Shown here piece by piece: positions 38,601 to 44,600 of a DNA stretch of 64,000 nucleotides. Source of the DNA: Schistosoma mansoni (taxonomy: Eukaryota > Platyhelminthes > Trematoda > Strigeidida > Schistosomatidae); the NCBI RefSeq assembly GCF_000237925.1, contig NC_031497.1, positions 27,010,205-27,074,204 on the forward strand, in the 5' to 3' direction. Numbering within the stretch: position 1 is the stretch's first letter; the number at the start of each line of letters is the position of its first letter. The notes under the pieces were generated by a model. The model searched no databases, had not been told where the DNA came from, and worked only from the letters and a program-made list of their open reading frames with translations. A program made the translations under genes and the position numbers.

Positions 38601-41600
38601 TCGATTAGAAAGTATTCAGTAGGATTAAGAGCAACAAATTTGAGGGTTGAAAGTATGGTCTTAACAAAGTATTTTCTATAAATAATTAATATCTCTGGGT
38701 AGGCTGTTTTTCTATACTGAAAAGAAGATCAAAGAATGTCAGTTTCAAAGTAGTTCACTGGCGGTAAGGTCAGAAAAACATGGAGCTTTTATATTGAAAA
38801 TAATGACAAAAAGACTATTCAATCAACCTCAAGTAGATATTCTTTTAGGCTCTGCAATCACGCTCCATGGTCGGTACAATGTATTTCAACAAGTTCCCGT
38901 TTCTTACTTCTTGGTCGATCCTGATGATAAATATTGAGTGATCGTCAGTTAGAAGTTAGCAGTCCAGTCAATCGACATCTAAATAATGTACATTCTTTTC
39001 ACTGCATATTGCCGACAACCACGATATCTTTAATTGGATCTTTGTAACTTGTAAAATGAAAATTTGCACACCTTTCAGAAACGCGCCTGAATGGGTTATG
39101 CGATTAATAGCCATAATGATGTATTAAAACAAACAAAGTTAGATAACTTTTTGAAATATCTAGATCACAGGAACAGGTAGCCCATATGTTCAAACAGGCT
39201 CTGCAATCACGCTCCATGGTCGGCATGACTATTTTGAACTTAGTTTTCTTTTCACTCATTTCAAGAAGTATTACTGACGCTATTCGAGCTCTTCTTGATC
39301 TGTCTAAGTAATACTTTTATGCTATTTAATGAATAGCCTTGAAATGGATTTCTAAAAATCTAATTGGGAAGTCATAGTATGAGGAGTCAGTTAACTTGAG
39401 AGTGAGATCTTGTAGACCTTTGAATTTCAACTCAATATTTTGAAGATGAGTGACACCTGATGTAAGACACGTCGATCCCAAGTTAAATCCCTGTTGGGAT
39501 TGTAGATGCTTACTGATTGCCACTCACAAATATTATCGGGTTAGTTACTTAGTTCTCTGGTTTCCGCTATTCCTTCTACATGATATCAGTTTTTGAATTT
39601 TGTGTGATGATCTTGATATGCCCACTGATCCTAACGTTAGATATGCAAGGGAATTTGCCTCTAAAACCATCAACGTCCTTCACACAACAGTCTGCTTAAC
39701 ATAACTTTGAGACCGAATTGCGTGAGTTAGTTTGTTGGTCAGTGAATATTCTACACCGCGGACGATGATTGGTTCCCCAAAAAATGGAAGATGACTGTAG
39801 CGGAGACCTGTGTACTGTGTCTATAAAGGCTTATCAAAGAACCTAAACGATTAAATGTATGACTAGTTATGAACCGAAATAATCATCAAAATAATGCATT
39901 TATTGTATAAAATTTAGGATACAAGTCTCATGCTTCATAGATCTCAATAACTTTAAAAGAAGATATGACAATAGTAAATGGGTTAAACAAAACTTTTCTG
40001 GGATTAGTTTATCACCACTTATAACTCGAAGTTATTTTATTCTCTGAACTGATTAATGTTTTGTTTTAATTACCGAACCTTTTCATTTACCTGGGCTTAA
40101 AACCAGTCGTAACTCTAGAAGTGTTACAGGCGAAGTTTAACTGATTTTTTTGGTTAGCGTTTTCTCTGAGCTGAACGACTTAATCGTGAAACTTTCCAGT
40201 GTTTTTTCTTTTCAAGAACGTTATCAGCACATATTGTATTGAGAAGTTATCAACATTAAAACAAAAAAACATGCAAACAACGACCAACATACGTATAGAC
40301 AACCAACTTCTAGGTTGACAGAAAACAAGCAACCAGTTCATTGTGTCGAAATACGAATAACTTACTTCTTAATGAAATGTGTGCTGATAATGTTCTTGAC
40401 ATTGAAAACTTCACGAATAAATCGTCTACTTCAGAAAACTTACCACCTTCAAAATCGTCATCCGGAGTTACAAATATTCTTCTTTATCATCTTAATCATA
40501 ACTTATTGTAAGTTGTTAGTGAGAGATACTGTCGGAAATAATAATGTAATGGATTCATGTTAATCTGCTAACAACGTCTGGATAGAGAGTGGTGTTTTAC
40601 TTTTTTTTAAGGTTTTTGTGTTATATAACCAATTTCTTTCTGTATCCAACTGCCTCTTTTGTTCGTTTAAATTTGTGAGTTTGACGAAAAGTTAGTCAGT
40701 CAGTTACAACGTAGAACTTCCTACGTATGTAAGTACATCAGTTCCAGTTGCCATACCACAACATTAGCACAGAGATGCAGCTACCGATTCAAACCCCATA
40801 GTGGTAGAAGTAGTAAGAGTATAAGCAGTAATCGGAAAGATTAGGGCTTGAAGATGTTATTCAAGGAGTATAATCTAGTGAAATAAATTTGAAAAGAGAA
40901 AAAAATAAAGGTACATGAAGAATTCAGAAGATTAGAATTTGGTAGAACACAAAGAGTGGATGCACCTTCGCTATTGCAAACAATGTTGAGCCATTGCATT
41001 CAAGGTCTCTAACTATCGATTGCTATCATCTCGCGAATCCCAACCAGGTAGTCTACACCTACCAACATGGCTCAGTCCAATTGTCAATGACTTCATGGAT
41101 TTGTACCATGTTTTAGTCTGGCCACCCATAGCTTTTTTCCAACCTATTCTTACGCCATAAAACATTGCACATGGGGGCAGTCGGTGGTTGGGCATACGTA
41201 ACACGTGTCCCAGCCATCCCAACTGATGAAGTTTCACTATTTCATCAATCGATTCGCCATCCTTACCTAGTACACGTTTCCTAACAACCGCATTACTTAC
41301 CCGGTGGTCCCAGGATATACGAGCAATGCTTTGAATACACCTTTGATCGAAAACTAGTAGCCTACGAATATCCTTTACTCTTATCGGCCATGTTTCACTG
41401 CCATAAAGTAGGACGGAAGGAACTGCTGCACAGTAAACCCGTCCTTTGGTTAGCAGTAAAGAAAATGGTTTACGTTAGCGAACTTCTTACGAATCCTTTG
41501 AACAATGAAGATTAAGATAGGAAAAATATGTTATACTATCATAGATGTGACATATATTTATGGTGTATAAAACTTTTTAAATTAGCCCATTCACCAAGTA

Positions 41601-44600
41601 TTTGGGTATGAGCCACAGTATAAGTATGAGAGCTAGTAATGGTAACCAATTGTCTGAACCGAGGTAAGTGAAGTCGGAATCTGACCAAAGTTTGAGTGTT
41701 TCGTCTTGACTAGGCGTGAGAAGGCAGTGAGTAGGACTTCTCTGGCAGAAGCTGTATACGCGTGGCCATGTGAGAGCATTTGGAGAGGTTGAGCGGACTC
41801 TCCCTACTCTCGGCCGTACGAGGGCATTCAGGGGCCTTTTTTGCTAGCTCAGTTTGGTTATTTATAAAATATATTTATTTATAGATATCACAGTATATGT
41901 TAACATTTAATTGTTTCTTGATTATTTTTGTCATTTACACAGTCGGCTCATTTATTCTGGGGTGTTTGGGCAGTCATATTATCAGTTCAAGAACAGACGA
42001 AATTTGATTATTTATCGTAAGTAATAATTCATTGATGAATAAATCAATATTTTATCATTTCCAATGTTTTTCGATCAATTCTAACCCATTGATTAATATT
42101 CTTTTCCTGGTTACGGTTTTTTAGCAAGGTTCTTTTTTGCGGGATGGGATTGCTAACCCTCCATTCCAACCCTCCTTCTTTATCAGGGCTTGAGACCATC
42201 AGTAACCCTAGAAGGACTTTAGGCGGGGTGGTTGACTGGATTATGAAGACCTACACATCTCAGGGAAAGCATGGAATGCAGTAGAAAATTTAGACATAGT
42301 AAGATAATTTGAACTTGGCAGATAATGTGGTTCTTCTATCGCATATACAGCAACAAATTCATAGGAGCGCAGCCACTGTAGAAGGCGCCTCTCCAGCAGT
42401 AGACCTTAACATTTACGAGAGAAAGCAACTCACTGAGCACCAACCAAATCACAATTGATGGAGAAGCTCTGGAAGGGGTGGAAAGCTTTACGTACCTAAG
42501 CAGCATCATTGATGAGCAAAGACGATCTGATCCAGATGTGAAGGCAAGGATTTGGAAAACAAGGGAAGCATTCCTACAATTGACGAACATATGGAACTCA
42601 AAACAACTGTCAGCCAACATCAAAGTCAGAATCGTCAATACAAACGTCGAGACAGTTCTATTGTAGGAAGCTGAAACTTGGAGAACTACTACAACAATAA
42701 TTGAGAAGGTACAGTATTTATAAATAGCTGTTCATGCAACAAACTCCATATCCGTTGACCGGATACAATCAGCGACAACCAGCTGTGACAGAGAACAAAC
42801 CACCTTCCAGCTACTGAAGAGGAAATTGTGAAAAGATCCTGGAAGTGAGTAGAACACACAATGTGGAAGTCACCAAACTGCATCACGAAGCAAACCCTAA
42901 CTTTGAATCATCAAGCGTGGAGGAAAAGAGATTGACCGAAGAACATATTGTGTCGGGAATTGGAGGCAGACATCGAAGAAATGAACAGTACTTGTCAAGA
43001 ACCGTAAAAGAGAACCTATGATAAAGTTGACATCCTTGTTGTGGTGACCTTTGCTTCACGAGGGGTAACCGGTGTAAGATGATATTCTATCAGCTTGAAA
43101 CTGCCCAATAGTGTTTACATATGAGTCCAGACAGATAGGTAGATAGATAGACAAACATCATCAATACAATTGTAAATTGCTACAAACTGTCGTACTAGAG
43201 ATTAGCGCTACTAAATGAAAATAAGAAAACAGATCGAAATAATGTTGTAGCGAAATTAAAAAGACAGATTAAACATTAGGAATTTGGTTCGTTAAGACAG
43301 AATGAAAGGGTATGTATGAAGGGACATTGGAATTCAAGATCGAAAAGAAGATAAGAACTGAATGCATCTGCTCCATTGTTTACGATTCTGAACGCTGTCA
43401 TCCCAAGTCTTCAAACACTGATCGCCGTTATCACGCTAAGCCCAACAAAGTAGTCTGTATCTCCCACATGCCTCAGACCAATAGTTAGTCGTTTCGCGGA
43501 CTGATGCCTCTTTTTCTTGTGATAACAGTTCAACATAAGATCGATATCGAATGTCACTTTGAAGTTAAGAAATGCAACTATAATGTGGTGTGTTGGTAAG
43601 TATACCTTTCTAAAACTTGACGAAGAGTGAATACCTAGTCAGAACATTCACGTACATGTCCTAAATCAGCCTTATTTTCCCAAGTTTTCTGTTCGTGAAC
43701 ATCACGTAGGCGTTGGATCTGCATAAACAATTAGTGACTTGATGGACTGCTACTACGTTCTAGTTCGAGCCACCTCAACCTTCCAATATACTCTTAAACT
43801 AACAAGCATTGCTTGTCAAAGTAGTCGGTGGTTATCTCGACACGTGATGTTTACTGGTGTTGAAATAAATAAGAAGTACGTATATGAAATCGTTGAATGT
43901 TGATCTAAACCATTTCGATAGTTTTGAACTATCTGATTGAGATCCAGACTACAACCACAATCAATAATTAGAAACATTCGATGATACTGTTCAAATGGAT
44001 TCACTCTTTATCTTCTTCTCGATCTTTGAATTCTAGTATTCCATCCCATGTACTTTTTCATTCCATTTTCACACAAACGGCATTCTTAATGCTTAGTATT
44101 TCTTATTATCATTATCACTACATGGAATTTCATTGTGATATTGTCTTCGAAGCATTGCTCATAAATCCTGGGACCATCGAGTTAGTAATGCAGTTGTTAG
44201 GAAAAGGGTACTAGGTAAGGATGGCAAATCGATTGATGAAGTAATGAAAGTTTATTAGTTGAGATGGCTGGAATACGTGTTACGTATGCCCAACCAACAA
44301 CTGCCCCGACGTGCGATGTTTTATGGTGTAGGAGGAGGTCGGAAGAAAGCTAGGAGCGGCAAGACTAAAACATGGCACAAATCCATGAAGTCACTGACAA
44401 TTGGACTGAGCCATGTTGGTAGGTGTAGACTACCTGGTTGGGATTCGTGAGTTGATAGCAATCGATGGTTAGAGACCTTGAATGACATGGCTCAAAATCG
44501 TTTGCAATGGCGAAGGTGCATCCACTCTTTGTGTTCTCCTACATTCTAATCTTCTGCTGGGATCACCGGGTAAGTAATAGTGAGGTTAGACACAGGTTAT

